DNA from: Acididesulfobacillus acetoxydans
Lineage (GTDB): Bacteria > Bacillota > Desulfitobacteriia > Desulfitobacteriales > Desulfitobacteriaceae
Reading direction: 5' to 3' (one strand)
Assembly (NCBI RefSeq): GCF_900016645.1
Contig: NZ_CDGJ01000003.1
DNA length: 64,000 bases
This document shows positions 9,062 to 18,129 of the stretch, one piece after another. Both the position numbers and the translations under genes were made by a program. The notes beneath the pieces are model-generated. The model worked only from the letters and a program-made list of their open reading frames with translations. It was not told where the DNA came from and ran no database searches. Numbering within the stretch: position 1 is the first letter of the stretch; every line of letters begins with the position of its first letter.

Positions 9062-9562
9062 TCACACCTTTCCCAGTTCCAAGGCCTTAGTCTCCATCCC
9101 TTTGCTGGCGTTCAGCACCGTTACGTTGGCCTCATAAGCCCGTGAAGCCGAGACCATGTCTACCATCTCCGTCACCACATTGACATTCGGTTCACGCACA
9201 TACCCGGCCGGGATGCCCGGCTCCGGTGTCTTGGCCGCGTCCGGGGAATCCGGGTTGTACGCCAGCTTGAAAGGCGTCTGATCCCCGGCGATGGCGGCCA
9301 CCTCCACCCCCGTGCCCGCGGCCCGGTCCAAAGAAGAAGAACGCGCAAAAGCCTGGTCGAGAGTCCGGGCAAAATCCGGCTGAACCGGCCGGGGCTCGAA
9401 AATCGCCACCTCGCGCCGGTAAGGAATCTGATTTCCCGCCGGAGTCAATTGCCCCGTACGAGTGGTGTTGACATTGGCAATGTTGTTGGCAATCAGGTCC
9501 AAGCGCAGGCGCTGTGCTGTCAAGCCGGAGGCGCTGGCATCAATAGCCTGAAAAATTCCCAT
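9062..9562 (-). CDS. flgC: Flagellar proximal rod protein FlgC
   Basis: 166 residues, slightly longer than the usual 140-150. The N-terminal rod signature GLTAQRLRLDLIANNIANVNTT and C-terminal VNVVTEMVDMVSASRAYEANV are diagnostic of FlgC. The partner rod gene flgB, which almost always precedes flgC in fli operons, is missing: cheB ends only a few bases upstream. FlgB must be encoded elsewhere if the filament is built. Confidence 0.95.
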   Translation of the reverse strand: MGIFQAIDASASGLTAQRLRLDLIANNIANVNTTRTGQLTPAGNQIPYRREVAIFEPRPVQPDFARTLDQAFARSSSLDRAAGTGVEVAAIAGDQTPFKLAYNPDSPDAAKTPEPGIPAGYVREPNVNVVTEMVDMVSASRAYEANVTVLNASKGMETKALELGKV

Positions 9563-9568
9563 CCGTCT

Positions 9569-10759
9569 TTACCCCCCCATAACACACTCCGTGATAGTCC
9601 GCCCGATTTCTCCCAATGGTACTACCCTATCCGCCAATCCGCCCTCCACCAAGGCCTTGGGCATACCGTAGACGACACAGGACTCCTCCGCCTCGGCAAT
9701 GGCAAACCCCCCTAAAGCTTTGATTTGTTTCATCCCCTCTGCCCCATCCCGACCCATCCCCGTCATCACCACCCCCAAGGTTCCCCCGCCGACCTCACGG
9801 GCCAAGGAAAGGAACAGCACATCCACCGAGGGGTGATAGAGCGTGGGAATCGGGCTTTCCTCCCCGATCGCCAGGCAAAGGCGGCCGGCCTTGCGAACCA
9901 CTTGCGTTTGTTTACCGGCCGGCGCCACGCAGATGATTCCCGCCCGCAGCGCCTCTCCGTCCTTGCCCTCCCGCACCTCAAGACTGCAAAGGCCGTTCAG
10001 GCGCTGGGCCAACGGTCCCGTAAACCCCGGGGGCATGTGCTGGGCAACTACCACCGGGACCGGGAAATCTTGCGGGAGCTGAGGCAAGACCGTCTGCAAG
10101 GCCGCGGGCCCTCCGGTCGACGTGCCGATCGCCACCACTTCCACCGGATATTGGGGGCGGGCGGCGGAAATCACACCCGCAACGAAACCCCGGGCATGCG
10201 GCTCGGCGAGGGGGGAGGAAAAAGCCTTCCCTCCCGGGAACTCCCGAGCCGAAACTTTGTGCCTATCTGTCTCACTCGCCTTGACCCCGTTGGCCGCGGC
10301 CCCCGAAGAGCATCCCTTGCCGGGGGAAACCCCGAGTCTGGAGGGGTCCACTTCGGCCGCTGCCCTGATTTTCTCGATCAGATCACGGCTCATTGCCGCC
10401 AAATCCGTTCCGGGGCTGCCCGCAGGTTTGGCTACGACATCAACCGCACCCAGATCGAGGGCCTTAAGGGTGGCGTGGGCGCCCTCGGTCGTCAGGGCGC
10501 TTAAGATGATCACCGGGGTCGGCTGCCAGCGCATGATTTCGTCCAGAGCCCGCAGTCCGTCCATGACCGGCATTTCCACATCCATTGTGACCACCTGCGG
10601 GTGCAGGGCACGCAGCTTCGCGATCCCTTCCTTGCCGTCGCGCGCAATGCCCAGGACTTTAAGGCGGGAATCCAGGCCGAGAATCTTTTGCAGAGCCAGA
10701 CGCATAAACGGGGAATCATCGACGATAAGCACTCCGATAGGGCTAGGCGCTGAACTCAT
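9569..10759 (-). CDS. cheB: Chemotaxis methylesterase/glutamine deamidase CheB
   Basis: 396 residues: N-terminal receiver domain (IVDDSPFMR; phospho-Asp in VVTMDVEMPVMDG) followed by a linker of about 70 residues and the CheB esterase domain with catalytic Ser in IGTSTGGPAALQ, His in VAQHMPPGFT and Asp in GMGRDGAEGM. It removes methyl groups from receptors and deamidates them when phosphorylated by CheA. Its ATG lies inside the end of cheW. No cheR is seen in the window. Confidence 0.96.
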   Translation of the reverse strand: MSSAPSPIGVLIVDDSPFMRLALQKILGLDSRLKVLGIARDGKEGIAKLRALHPQVVTMDVEMPVMDGLRALDEIMRWQPTPVIILSALTTEGAHATLKALDLGAVDVVAKPAGSPGTDLAAMSRDLIEKIRAAAEVDPSRLGVSPGKGCSSGAAANGVKASETDRHKVSAREFPGGKAFSSPLAEPHARGFVAGVISAARPQYPVEVVAIGTSTGGPAALQTVLPQLPQDFPVPVVVAQHMPPGFTGPLAQRLNGLCSLEVREGKDGEALRAGIICVAPAGKQTQVVRKAGRLCLAIGEESPIPTLYHPSVDVLFLSLAREVGGGTLGVVMTGMGRDGAEGMKQIKALGGFAIAEAEESCVVYGMPKALVEGGLADRVVPLGEIGRTITECVMGG

Positions 10760-11189
10760 ACTTTGTCTCCCCAGCCATCACCTGATCGAGGTCGAGAAGG
10801 ATGAGTAGCCGTTCCCCCACTTTGCCCACTCCGCGAATGAATTGAGCGTCCAAACCCATAGCCACCGGAGGCGGCGGTTCGATGGCCGCCGTATCCAGAC
10901 GCAGGACTTCGGTCACCGCGTCGACCCGAATGCCGAAAACTTTCTTTTCTGCCTGCAAAACGATGATCCGGCTGAGATCCGTCTCCTCCGCCGGCGTCAA
11001 ACCAAAACGGACGCGCAAGTTGACAATGGGAATCACATTTCCCCGTAAATTAGTCACCCCTTCCACATGACGAGGAGCTTTCGGAACACGGGTTATGGGT
11101 GGGATGCGGATGATTTCCTGAACCCGCATGATATCCATGCCGAATTCTTCCGCCCCAAGAGAGAACGTCACGAGTTGCTCTTCAGCCAT
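10743..11189 (-). CDS. cheW: Chemotaxis coupling protein CheW
   Basis: 148 residues, one CheW domain: VTFSLGAEEFGMDIMRVQEI, then NLRGNVIPIVNLRVRFGL and a C-terminal LLILLDLDQVM. It couples receptors to CheA. GGAGGCC precedes the ATG. It overlaps the 5' end of cheB by about 17 bp and lies about 40 bp after cheA. Confidence 0.96.
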   Translation of the reverse strand: MAEEQLVTFSLGAEEFGMDIMRVQEIIRIPPITRVPKAPRHVEGVTNLRGNVIPIVNLRVRFGLTPAEETDLSRIIVLQAEKKVFGIRVDAVTEVLRLDTAAIEPPPPVAMGLDAQFIRGVGKVGERLLILLDLDQVMAGETKYEFSA

Positions 11190-11229
11190 ACTCTGGCCTC
11201 CTTTTCTCCGATCTTGACAGTCCTACGGA

Positions 11230-13437
11230 CTAACGGCGGACCACAACGTCTTGCAGCAAGGAACCGATATCCAAAATCAAAGTGACTTTGCCGTCTCCCA
11301 GGATGGTGGCGCCCGCAATCCCGGGCAAGCTGCCCAACACCTCGCCCAAGGATTTAATGACTATTTCCTGCTGACCCCGCAAACCGTCGACCACCAAACC
11401 CAAAGCCTTATCCCCCAGCCCGACCACAACGACAAAGACCTCTTCAGGCGGCTTTTCCGTCTTGGGAATGTCAAACTCCTCCTCAAGAAATATCAGGGGC
11501 AGGGCATTCCCGCGCAGCTGGACCATGGCCCGGCCGCCGACCGTCTTCATATCACCGCGGGCAACCAACAAGGTTTCCAGCACGGACGAGAGCGGGATCG
11601 CGTAGACTTCTTGACCCACTTCCACCAAGAGCGCCTGAATAATAGCCAGGGTAAGCGGCAGTCTGATCGTGAAAGTGGTACCTTGGCCGCCGCGGGTGTC
11701 GATATCGACGGTTCCGCCCAAGCTGTTCAGAGCCTTTTTGACCACATCCATGCCCACACCCCTGCCGGAAATGTCCGTAACTGTATCGGCGGTGCTGAAA
11801 CCGGGCCGGAAAATGAACTGGGCGATTTCTCTCTCGGATAATCCTTCCCTGGCACTCACCCAGCCCTCGGCCACAGCCTTCCTGCGTATTTTTTCTAAGG
11901 GAAGGCCGCAGCCGTCATCCGCGACGACGATAGCGATATGATTTCCCTGATGGTAAGCATCCAGACTGACAGTGCCGGTCGCTCTTTTGCCTGCCGCCCG
12001 GCGTTCGGCAGGGGATTCTATGCCATGGTCCACCGCGTTGCGGATGAGGTGCATGAGGGGATCTCCGATGGCCTCAACAACAGTCTTGTCCAGCTCCGTA
12101 TCCTCTCCCTGAACAACGAGCTCAATCTCTTTCTTCGTCCTGCGAGCCAAGTCCCGGACCAGACGGGGAAAGCGGCCGAATACCGTCCCGATGGGCACCA
12201 TCCTCAGCCTCATTACGCTCTCCTGCAGATCATTCATCAAGCGCCCCAGATAGACATTCGTCTCGATCAGGCTGCTCACTAACGGCTCCTGCGGGTAACA
12301 GCCTTTCAAATCGGTACCCGTCTGCACCAAACGCGTCCGCGTAATCACCATCTCTCCGACCATATTGATCAAGTTGTCCATGCGTGCGGTATCGACGCGA
12401 ATCGTGTGAATCGGAACATTTTCTGCCGGGACCCCCGCATTCGGAGCGGAAACCGGCGTATTATTATATAAATAATGTGATTCTGCACCGTGCTCCTGAG
12501 AAACATCTGCCCCTCCGGTTAAAACGGAAGGTGTGGGGTAGGAGTGAAGCTCAGCTGCGGCCACCTCCGACACCCCCAAAATTTCCTCGCGGATGGCTTC
12601 GGACGGCTCGGGGGAAATGAGCAAGAGGCAAAAGTGGTTGTCCTGTGCCGTGTCCATCTCTTCAATGCCCGGCAAAATCTTGAGAACGGTCCCGATACCC
12701 TCCAGTCTCTGCATAATGACCACAGCCCGGACGGCCTTCATTAGAGTATCGTCAGCCAGGGTGACATCGATTTGGTAGATGCCGTAACCCTTGTTCTGTG
12801 CCTCTTTGACCTTGTCACGGTCCCCCGCTTCGAGGAAGAAATCCCGCGGGACAAAGTTATCTTCTCTCGCCTCCACCGCTCCGGTGCTGTCCGCCCTAAC
12901 TTTTCCTCCCTCCCGGCCGCCTTCCGGCTCGCTGGGACTGCTCCGGCTCTTGTCAGCCGCCCCGTGAACTCCCGCCGGGGAATTCCGCACCCCCCCGGCT
13001 CCCGTTTCTTCCCTTACTGAAGGCGAACCGCCCCTTGCCCAGCCCTTCATCACTCCTACTAAATCTTCATACTCTTCCCGGATTTCCTGCCTTTGTTCCA
13101 CTTGGGCCAGCATCGTCCGAATGCGGTCGGTCACTTCCAGAAGAACGTCCACCACGCCCGGCGTAACTTCCATGGCACCCTGCCGCAGACGGTCCAGCAA
13201 ATCTTCAGCCGCGTGTGTCAAGGCCACAATGGGCAAGAATCCCATGGTACCGGAGGCGCCTTTCAAGCTGTGCGCCGAGCGGAAGAGATCATTGACCAAA
13301 TTAATGTCTTGACCTTCCTTTTCCAACCGCAGTAAACCTGTTCCTAATCTGTCAATCTGCTCCCGGGAATCCAGTAAATAGAAATCCAGAAATTCCGCCA
13401 CATCCACACCCGGGTTTTCCCGGTCATCTCCGTCCAT
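11230..13437 (-). CDS. cheA: Chemotaxis histidine kinase CheA
   Basis: About 735 residues. P1 domain with phospho-His in RSAHSLKGASGTMG (near residue 56), a P2-like region after a Ser/Gly/Glu-rich linker, a dimerisation helix region (TARMDNLINMVGEMVITRTR), the HATPase N box HLIRNAVDHGIE and G boxes, and a C-terminal CheW-like domain. I use the ATG at 13437 (MDGDDRENPG), which has AGGGGTGG upstream; a GTG 14 codons earlier is possible. First gene of the operon in this window, so the operon promoter should lie in the gap upstream. Confidence 0.96.
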   Translation of the reverse strand: MDGDDRENPGVDVAEFLDFYLLDSREQIDRLGTGLLRLEKEGQDINLVNDLFRSAHSLKGASGTMGFLPIVALTHAAEDLLDRLRQGAMEVTPGVVDVLLEVTDRIRTMLAQVEQRQEIREEYEDLVGVMKGWARGGSPSVREETGAGGVRNSPAGVHGAADKSRSSPSEPEGGREGGKVRADSTGAVEAREDNFVPRDFFLEAGDRDKVKEAQNKGYGIYQIDVTLADDTLMKAVRAVVIMQRLEGIGTVLKILPGIEEMDTAQDNHFCLLLISPEPSEAIREEILGVSEVAAAELHSYPTPSVLTGGADVSQEHGAESHYLYNNTPVSAPNAGVPAENVPIHTIRVDTARMDNLINMVGEMVITRTRLVQTGTDLKGCYPQEPLVSSLIETNVYLGRLMNDLQESVMRLRMVPIGTVFGRFPRLVRDLARRTKKEIELVVQGEDTELDKTVVEAIGDPLMHLIRNAVDHGIESPAERRAAGKRATGTVSLDAYHQGNHIAIVVADDGCGLPLEKIRRKAVAEGWVSAREGLSEREIAQFIFRPGFSTADTVTDISGRGVGMDVVKKALNSLGGTVDIDTRGGQGTTFTIRLPLTLAIIQALLVEVGQEVYAIPLSSVLETLLVARGDMKTVGGRAMVQLRGNALPLIFLEEEFDIPKTEKPPEEVFVVVVGLGDKALGLVVDGLRGQQEIVIKSLGEVLGSLPGIAGATILGDGKVTLILDIGSLLQDVVVRR

Positions 13438-14069
13438 ACACACAACCACCCCTATCTTTGAGACCCGCTCAGGGGCCACCCGCCGAGGTTACCTTGACAG
13501 GTTTTCACGGATACAAACAGTAAACTTTTTTCTAATGTTTATCCTTTCTCGTTTGCCTCTTTTTTCCTCTTCCTTCCCCTGTTGAGCAACAAAAATGCCC
13601 GATTCCAAGGCAAATTCCTTACGATTTACCCCCAACAATCTGGCATGATCTTCCTGGGCAAAAAGGCCCTGATTTACCTATTCGCCATAAAAACCAAATC
13701 TCCTTCGACTTTTTCCACAAAATTTGCGCTATCCTTGCATCCTTTTGCTGAATTCTATGGAATTTCCCGTCGTACCGCATAAATACGCGGTCTGCGCGGC
13801 CCGGATCTCAGGGTTCCCGGGACGAACGTCCCTGACATTTTTGCACCCTGGTCCCGGCCATTTTTGTTCCAACGACCCACCCGAAAAAAAGGAGCTCCGG
13901 TGTCCCTTTTCGTTCCCTGCCCCCCACCGCCGCGCCGCTCATTTCACTCCCCGGCTGCGTTTGCGTCAACAGTCCGTCACTGGCCGCCTCCGTTCGCCGG
14001 TCGTTCGTCTGCCGCTGATATTTCTCCGTATGTCGCTTGCGCGGCACGGAAGTCTGACAACAGATCCTA
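13438..14069. other. Intergenic gap upstream of cheA
   Basis: Stretch without a supported gene. It must hold the promoter of the large chemotaxis/flagellar operon, but I cannot single out a convincing -35/-10 pair. A nested inverted repeat lies at about 13807-13836 (TCAGGG...CCCTGA outside GGGACG/CGTCCC). Open frames here have no family features. Confidence 0.5.
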
Positions 14070-14103
14070 AAACGACGGCGGGGTAATATCCCTGCCGTCG
14101 TTT
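14070..14103. terminator. Hairpin, probable bidirectional terminator after ade
   Basis: Near-perfect 14-bp stem (arms 14070-14083 and 14090-14103, one G-T pair) around the loop TAATAT, with A-runs and T-runs at the two ends of the stem. It lies about 200 bp downstream of the adenine deaminase stop. The U-tract is short, so termination strength is uncertain. Confidence 0.55.
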
Positions 14104-14299
14104 CTTAACATGCCGAAAAACCACCAAAATCACATCTTTAAGCCGTGGACAAGAGACGTTCAGGCCAGTTGCTTAAAGCGGTTCCCGGACAGCCACCCAT
14201 TAAAGACCTCCCCGCCTGTCGGGGAACCCTACCTCTTCAGGGCCGTTTTCGCTGATCTTCAGCCCGAACTCGCCGCTGCGGTCGCGTGCTAAGAGGAGG

Positions 14300-16243
14300 T
14301 CAGGGAAAAAGGCTGACGAAACTCAATTTATCCCCGTCGACCAGGCCCCGGTCCGTGAGTTTGAGATGGGGGATTACAGGCAAGGAAAGAAAAGCCAGAG
14401 TCATAAACGGATCAACCCCCTCCCTCACGCCCAGTTCACGGGCCCGAATATGCATCTCCTCCAGGATGGACACGACCTTATCGGCCGGCTCCCGGCTCAT
14501 CAAACCGGCCAAAGGAAGGGGCAGGTGACCCAAGACCCTGCCCCCGGCCGTTAAACAGAGACCGCCCTGCGCAGCCACCACAGTACTGACAGCCAATTCC
14601 ATGTCCTCGTCGTTCATCCCGGCCACTACCAGGTTGTGCGAATCATGGGCGACAGTGGAAGCCAGGGCCCCCCGGGCGAGCCCGAACCCCTGGACAAATC
14701 CCAGGCCGGTACGTCCGCTCGCTTGATGGCGTTCAAGAACTGCCAATTTGGCGACATCCTGACTCACATCCGGGAGAACCAGGCCGGCCCGAACCGGTAA
14801 ATCCAGGCAGAGATGATCCGTCACCAGAGAATGAGGCTTGACCCCAATGACCCGCACCGCGACCGTTTCCCCGGCCTTACAGGAGCGGCCTCCCCTCCGC
14901 AGCGTCTCTGTCGCGCTTCCCCGCGGCACCCGCGGACAGCGGATCTGCAGCCTTTCCCGGCTCCATTTTCCCAGATGAACTGTATCGCTCAGATCAGTTT
15001 CTCCCCGACTCAAATTCTGCCCGGTGACCTGTCTGCCGTCTTTTGAGGGGTTCACGCCGGCCCAAGCTGCCGCACCCACCGACAAGACAGGTCTTGACCA
15101 TGCAGCCGCCTCTGCCGAAAAAGCTGCCCCAAGCCCTTCTTGCCGGCTTTTTCCCCGCCAGAAGACATCGTCGATGACAAACTCCTCCAGATCGCTGAGA
15201 ATGACACAATCCGCCTGGAACCCGGGAGCAACCGCCCCTAAATGCTCCAAACCCAGAGCCCGCGCCGGATTGATCGTCGCCATCTGTACGGCCTGTAGAG
15301 GCTCCACCCCGGCTTTAACCGCCAGGCGAATCAAATGATCGATACTCCCCTCGCGCCAAAGATCCAGAGGATTGCGGTCATCCGTGACCAACAGGCAGCG
15401 GTTGGAATTGATCGGATTGACCGCCGGCAGCAGGTCAAGCAAATTACGGGCGGCACTCCCTTCCCTCAACATCAGGAAAAATCCCCTGCGCAAGCGCTCC
15501 CTGGCCTCCTCAGGGGTCGAACACTCATGTTCGGTCCCGATGCCCGCCAAATAATAGGCGTTGAGGTCCTGCGCCCGGATCCCCGGCGCGTGCCCGTCTC
15601 TCAGACGCAGCGGAAGCTCAAGTTTGCGCACCAAATCTTCTTTTCCTGCCAGGACGCCGGGATAGTCCATCACCTCGCCCAACCCGATCACGCGGGGGTC
15701 ATCCGTTAAGGCCGCCAAATCCCCGGCCGTCAGCCGGGCCCCTGAAGTCTCCAACTCAGTGGCCGGCACGCAGGAAGGCAGAGCCACAAACCCGTTAAAG
15801 GGCAAGCGGGCCAAACGATCCAGAATATAGCGGATCCCGGCCAGACCCGCCACATTGGCAACCTCGTGCGGATCCACCAAGGCAGTCGTTACCCCGTGCG
15901 CCACGAGGAGGGCACAAAACTCCTCCGGGCAGAGATGGGAACTCTCAATGTGCACATGCCCGTCGATCAAGCCCGGGACCACGTAGTGCCCCGCCAGATC
16001 CCGGACCTCCCGAGCTTGACGGTACTCCCCCGTGCCGACAAAAAAGCCGTCCTGAATCCCGATGTCCGTCTCATAAATTTCCCCGGAAAGGACGTTCACC
16101 AAACGGGCGCGGTGCAAAACCAGGTCAATAGGCTCGAGACCCCGGGCCTGCCTCATTTTTTCCCGCCGGGATACCTTCTTCTGCCCTGCCCCCTCAATCT
16201 TTGTCCCTTCCGTTCTTATTCCTTCGGCTGGCCACGGTTTCAT
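14300..16243 (-). CDS. ade: Adenine deaminase
   Basis: Converts adenine to hypoxanthine and ammonia. Amidohydrolase fold with metal-binding GLIDGHVHIESS, then PHEVANVAG, GLGEVMDYPGVL, the TDDRNPLDL segment and the C-terminal AHDSHNLVVAGMNDEDM, all typical of the Ade/AdeC family. At 647 residues it is longer than the usual ~580: there is a basic N-terminal lead of about 35 residues and a low-complexity stretch (about 385-440) in the middle. An alternative start is the ATG giving MRQARGLEPIDL. It feeds the hypoxanthine/xanthine hydroxylases encoded nearby and lies after a second deaminase gene. Confidence 0.93.
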   Translation of the reverse strand: MKPWPAEGIRTEGTKIEGAGQKKVSRREKMRQARGLEPIDLVLHRARLVNVLSGEIYETDIGIQDGFFVGTGEYRQAREVRDLAGHYVVPGLIDGHVHIESSHLCPEEFCALLVAHGVTTALVDPHEVANVAGLAGIRYILDRLARLPFNGFVALPSCVPATELETSGARLTAGDLAALTDDPRVIGLGEVMDYPGVLAGKEDLVRKLELPLRLRDGHAPGIRAQDLNAYYLAGIGTEHECSTPEEARERLRRGFFLMLREGSAARNLLDLLPAVNPINSNRCLLVTDDRNPLDLWREGSIDHLIRLAVKAGVEPLQAVQMATINPARALGLEHLGAVAPGFQADCVILSDLEEFVIDDVFWRGKSRQEGLGAAFSAEAAAWSRPVLSVGAAAWAGVNPSKDGRQVTGQNLSRGETDLSDTVHLGKWSRERLQIRCPRVPRGSATETLRRGGRSCKAGETVAVRVIGVKPHSLVTDHLCLDLPVRAGLVLPDVSQDVAKLAVLERHQASGRTGLGFVQGFGLARGALASTVAHDSHNLVVAGMNDEDMELAVSTVVAAQGGLCLTAGGRVLGHLPLPLAGLMSREPADKVVSILEEMHIRARELGVREGVDPFMTLAFLSLPVIPHLKLTDRGLVDGDKLSFVSLFP

Positions 16244-16429
16244 CTTCTACCCCTTCATCCTCTGCATCTTCATCTTCATCCTCATCCTCGCATCTTCATC
16301 CTCATCCTCGCATCTTCATCCTCGCGTCTTCATCTTTTGCCTCTTCGTCCTTGCCCCTTCATCTTCCGCCTCTTCAACTCCTGCCCTTCACTTTCTGTCC
16401 TTCAGTTCCTGTCCTTCAGTTCCTGTCCT
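16244..16429. repeat. Purine/pyrimidine-biased short tandem repeats
   Basis: The gap between the two deaminase genes is almost entirely low-complexity DNA. About 16258-16340 repeats CATCTTCATCCTCATCCTCG-like units of about 20 bp, and 16388-16435 repeats a 14-15 bp unit TTCCTGTCCTTCAG. The minus-strand transcript is therefore very purine-rich (GAGGATGAAGATG). No gene is supported here. Confidence 0.8.
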
Positions 16430-17761
16430 TCAACCCAGCCCCGTCCGCTTCAAGACTCGCTTCAGACTCTCGGTTGCACTTTTCTTCACATCGTTCACGT
16501 CCAGACTTAAGAGGCGCCTGTCCTCCATGAGAATACGCCCGTCGACCATCGTCAGGCGCACATCGGCCGCAGTAGCCTGATACACCAATTGCGAATAGAC
16601 GTCCACCCCTTCCATGGGCCAAGTGTGAAGCCCCTGCAGGCTGACAACCGCCAAATCCGCCTTCTTACCCGCTTCCAGGCTGCCCAGGTCTTTTTCCCGG
16701 CCCAGCGCCCGCGCCCCCGCCAGAGTCGCCAGCTCAAAGACTTTGGCGGCCGGCATGGAGGTGGGGCCATGCAGAGGTTTCTGAATCAGGGCCGCATGGC
16801 GCATTTCTCTGAACCCGTCCAGGTTATTGTTGCAGGGGGCTCCGTCCGCTCCCAAAGAGACCTCTGCTCCGCGTGCCAGAAGTTCCGGCACCGGGGCCAC
16901 TCCGGACGCCAACTTCAAATTGGAGGACGGACAATGGACGATCTTTGTTCGGCTCTCTGCCAGGATCTGCTTTTCCGCTTCGTCCAGCCACACGCAATGA
17001 GCCAGCAAGGAGCGGGGACCGGTCAAACCCAACTTTTCCAGGAAAACCACGTTGCGTTCACCCCGGGTCCTCTCCACCAACTCAATCTCACCCCGGTTTT
17101 CCGAAGCGTGGGTATGAACGAGAGCCTGTTTTGCCTCCGCCAGGCGCGAGACTTCCTTAAGGAGTTCATCCGTGCAAGAAACCACAAAACGCGGAGTATA
17201 GGCCACCTCCAACCGCCCCTCACCGCTGCCGTGATATTTTTCCCACAGATCTGTGCTTTCTTGCAGAGACGCCGCCGTGGACTCTTTCAACCCGGCGGGA
17301 ATATCCGGATCCGGCAAATCCATCATACATTTGCCCGACACGGCCCTCATCCCGCTCTCCAGGATGGCCCGGAAGGCTTCTTCGGTATGATGCACCGTTT
17401 CCATGTCGACAATCGCGGTCGTACCGCCCAGCAGGAGTTCCCCCAGCCCCAAACGGGCCGAATCATAGAGAGACCCGGCATCATGCCCTGCTTCCAAAGG
17501 CCAGATTTTGTTTCTCAACCAGTCCAGCAGTTCCAAATCATCCGCCTGACCGCGGAACAATACCTGACAAAGGTGGACATGCGTCTGGATAAGCCCCGGA
17601 ATGACCAGATCTCCTTTCAGGTCAATCGTCCGGTCGGCCGTCTCCCCCAGAGCGGGCCCCAGAGCCGCAATCGTCGTCCCTTCAACCAGCAGATCCCCCT
17701 GAAAAACCGCCCGCTGGGCGTTCATCGTGACAATAGTTCCGTTCTTTAAAAGAATACGCAT
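16430..17761 (-). CDS. Amidohydrolase, 5'-deoxyadenosine/adenosylhomocysteine deaminase-like
   Basis: 443 residues of the TRZ/ATZ/MtaD amidohydrolase family: metal ligands in VIPGLIQTHVHLCQVLFRG, then VHTHASENRGE, LLAHCVWLDE and SLGADGAPCNNNLDGFREMR. These proteins deaminate purine nucleosides or related N-heterocycles (5'-deoxyadenosine, methylthioadenosine, adenosylhomocysteine; the fold is shared with guanine and triazine hydrolases). Context next to ade and a purine permease supports a purine substrate, but which one cannot be read from sequence. A different amidohydrolase of this island (39626-40954) is the SsnA member. Confidence 0.82.
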   Translation of the reverse strand: MRILLKNGTIVTMNAQRAVFQGDLLVEGTTIAALGPALGETADRTIDLKGDLVIPGLIQTHVHLCQVLFRGQADDLELLDWLRNKIWPLEAGHDAGSLYDSARLGLGELLLGGTTAIVDMETVHHTEEAFRAILESGMRAVSGKCMMDLPDPDIPAGLKESTAASLQESTDLWEKYHGSGEGRLEVAYTPRFVVSCTDELLKEVSRLAEAKQALVHTHASENRGEIELVERTRGERNVVFLEKLGLTGPRSLLAHCVWLDEAEKQILAESRTKIVHCPSSNLKLASGVAPVPELLARGAEVSLGADGAPCNNNLDGFREMRHAALIQKPLHGPTSMPAAKVFELATLAGARALGREKDLGSLEAGKKADLAVVSLQGLHTWPMEGVDVYSQLVYQATAADVRLTMVDGRILMEDRRLLSLDVNDVKKSATESLKRVLKRTGLG

Positions 17762-18129
17762 TCAAAAATCCCTTCTTCACTCGTAGTTTTTCACTGCCGG
17801 CTCTCCCCCGGCAGACTCCCCTCCTTCCGGGGCCGCAAATTGCCGCAAAAGCGAACTCTCACCGTTTTAAACCCCTCATAGTCAGAGCGGCCGGGAGACA
17901 AAAATGCAGCCTTTTGCCTCCCGGATTCCGCCTGACGGCTGCCGGCAGCCGCCGACTCAAGCCGGAATATCCCAATCCTGCAGGGATCCTGCCCTTCCTG
18001 CAGGGGAGCAGCCTTCCCGGCTCAGGTGAACGGCGCCGACAAATTCAGCGTCACTTTCCTGAGTTTCGCGGCTTGAGCGAAACCTTCCGAGAAAATATCC
18101 CCCGTGCCAAAGGTCTCGCCCGGCCGGCT
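17762..18129. other. Structured intergenic leader before the MtaD-like gene
   Basis: No gene. GC-rich with strong hairpins: on the minus-strand RNA a 13-bp stem (about 17891-17924) with arms CCGGGAGGCAAAA and TTTTGTCTCCCGG. Just after it is TCTGACTATGAGGGGT (about 17870-17885), identical in its 16 bases to the J3/1-P1 end of the purine riboswitch at 23583-23653. The other essential parts of a purine aptamer (notably GTTTCTACC) are missing, so I do not call a riboswitch here. Confidence 0.5.

Noticed and set aside
13724..14086. Plus-strand frame in the gap upstream of cheA
   Set aside because: No ribosome site or family features, and it runs into the terminator hairpin at 14070-14103.
17867..17925. 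Second purine riboswitch
   Set aside because: Only the 3' end matches; the GTTTCTACC junction and the P1 5' strand are missing.
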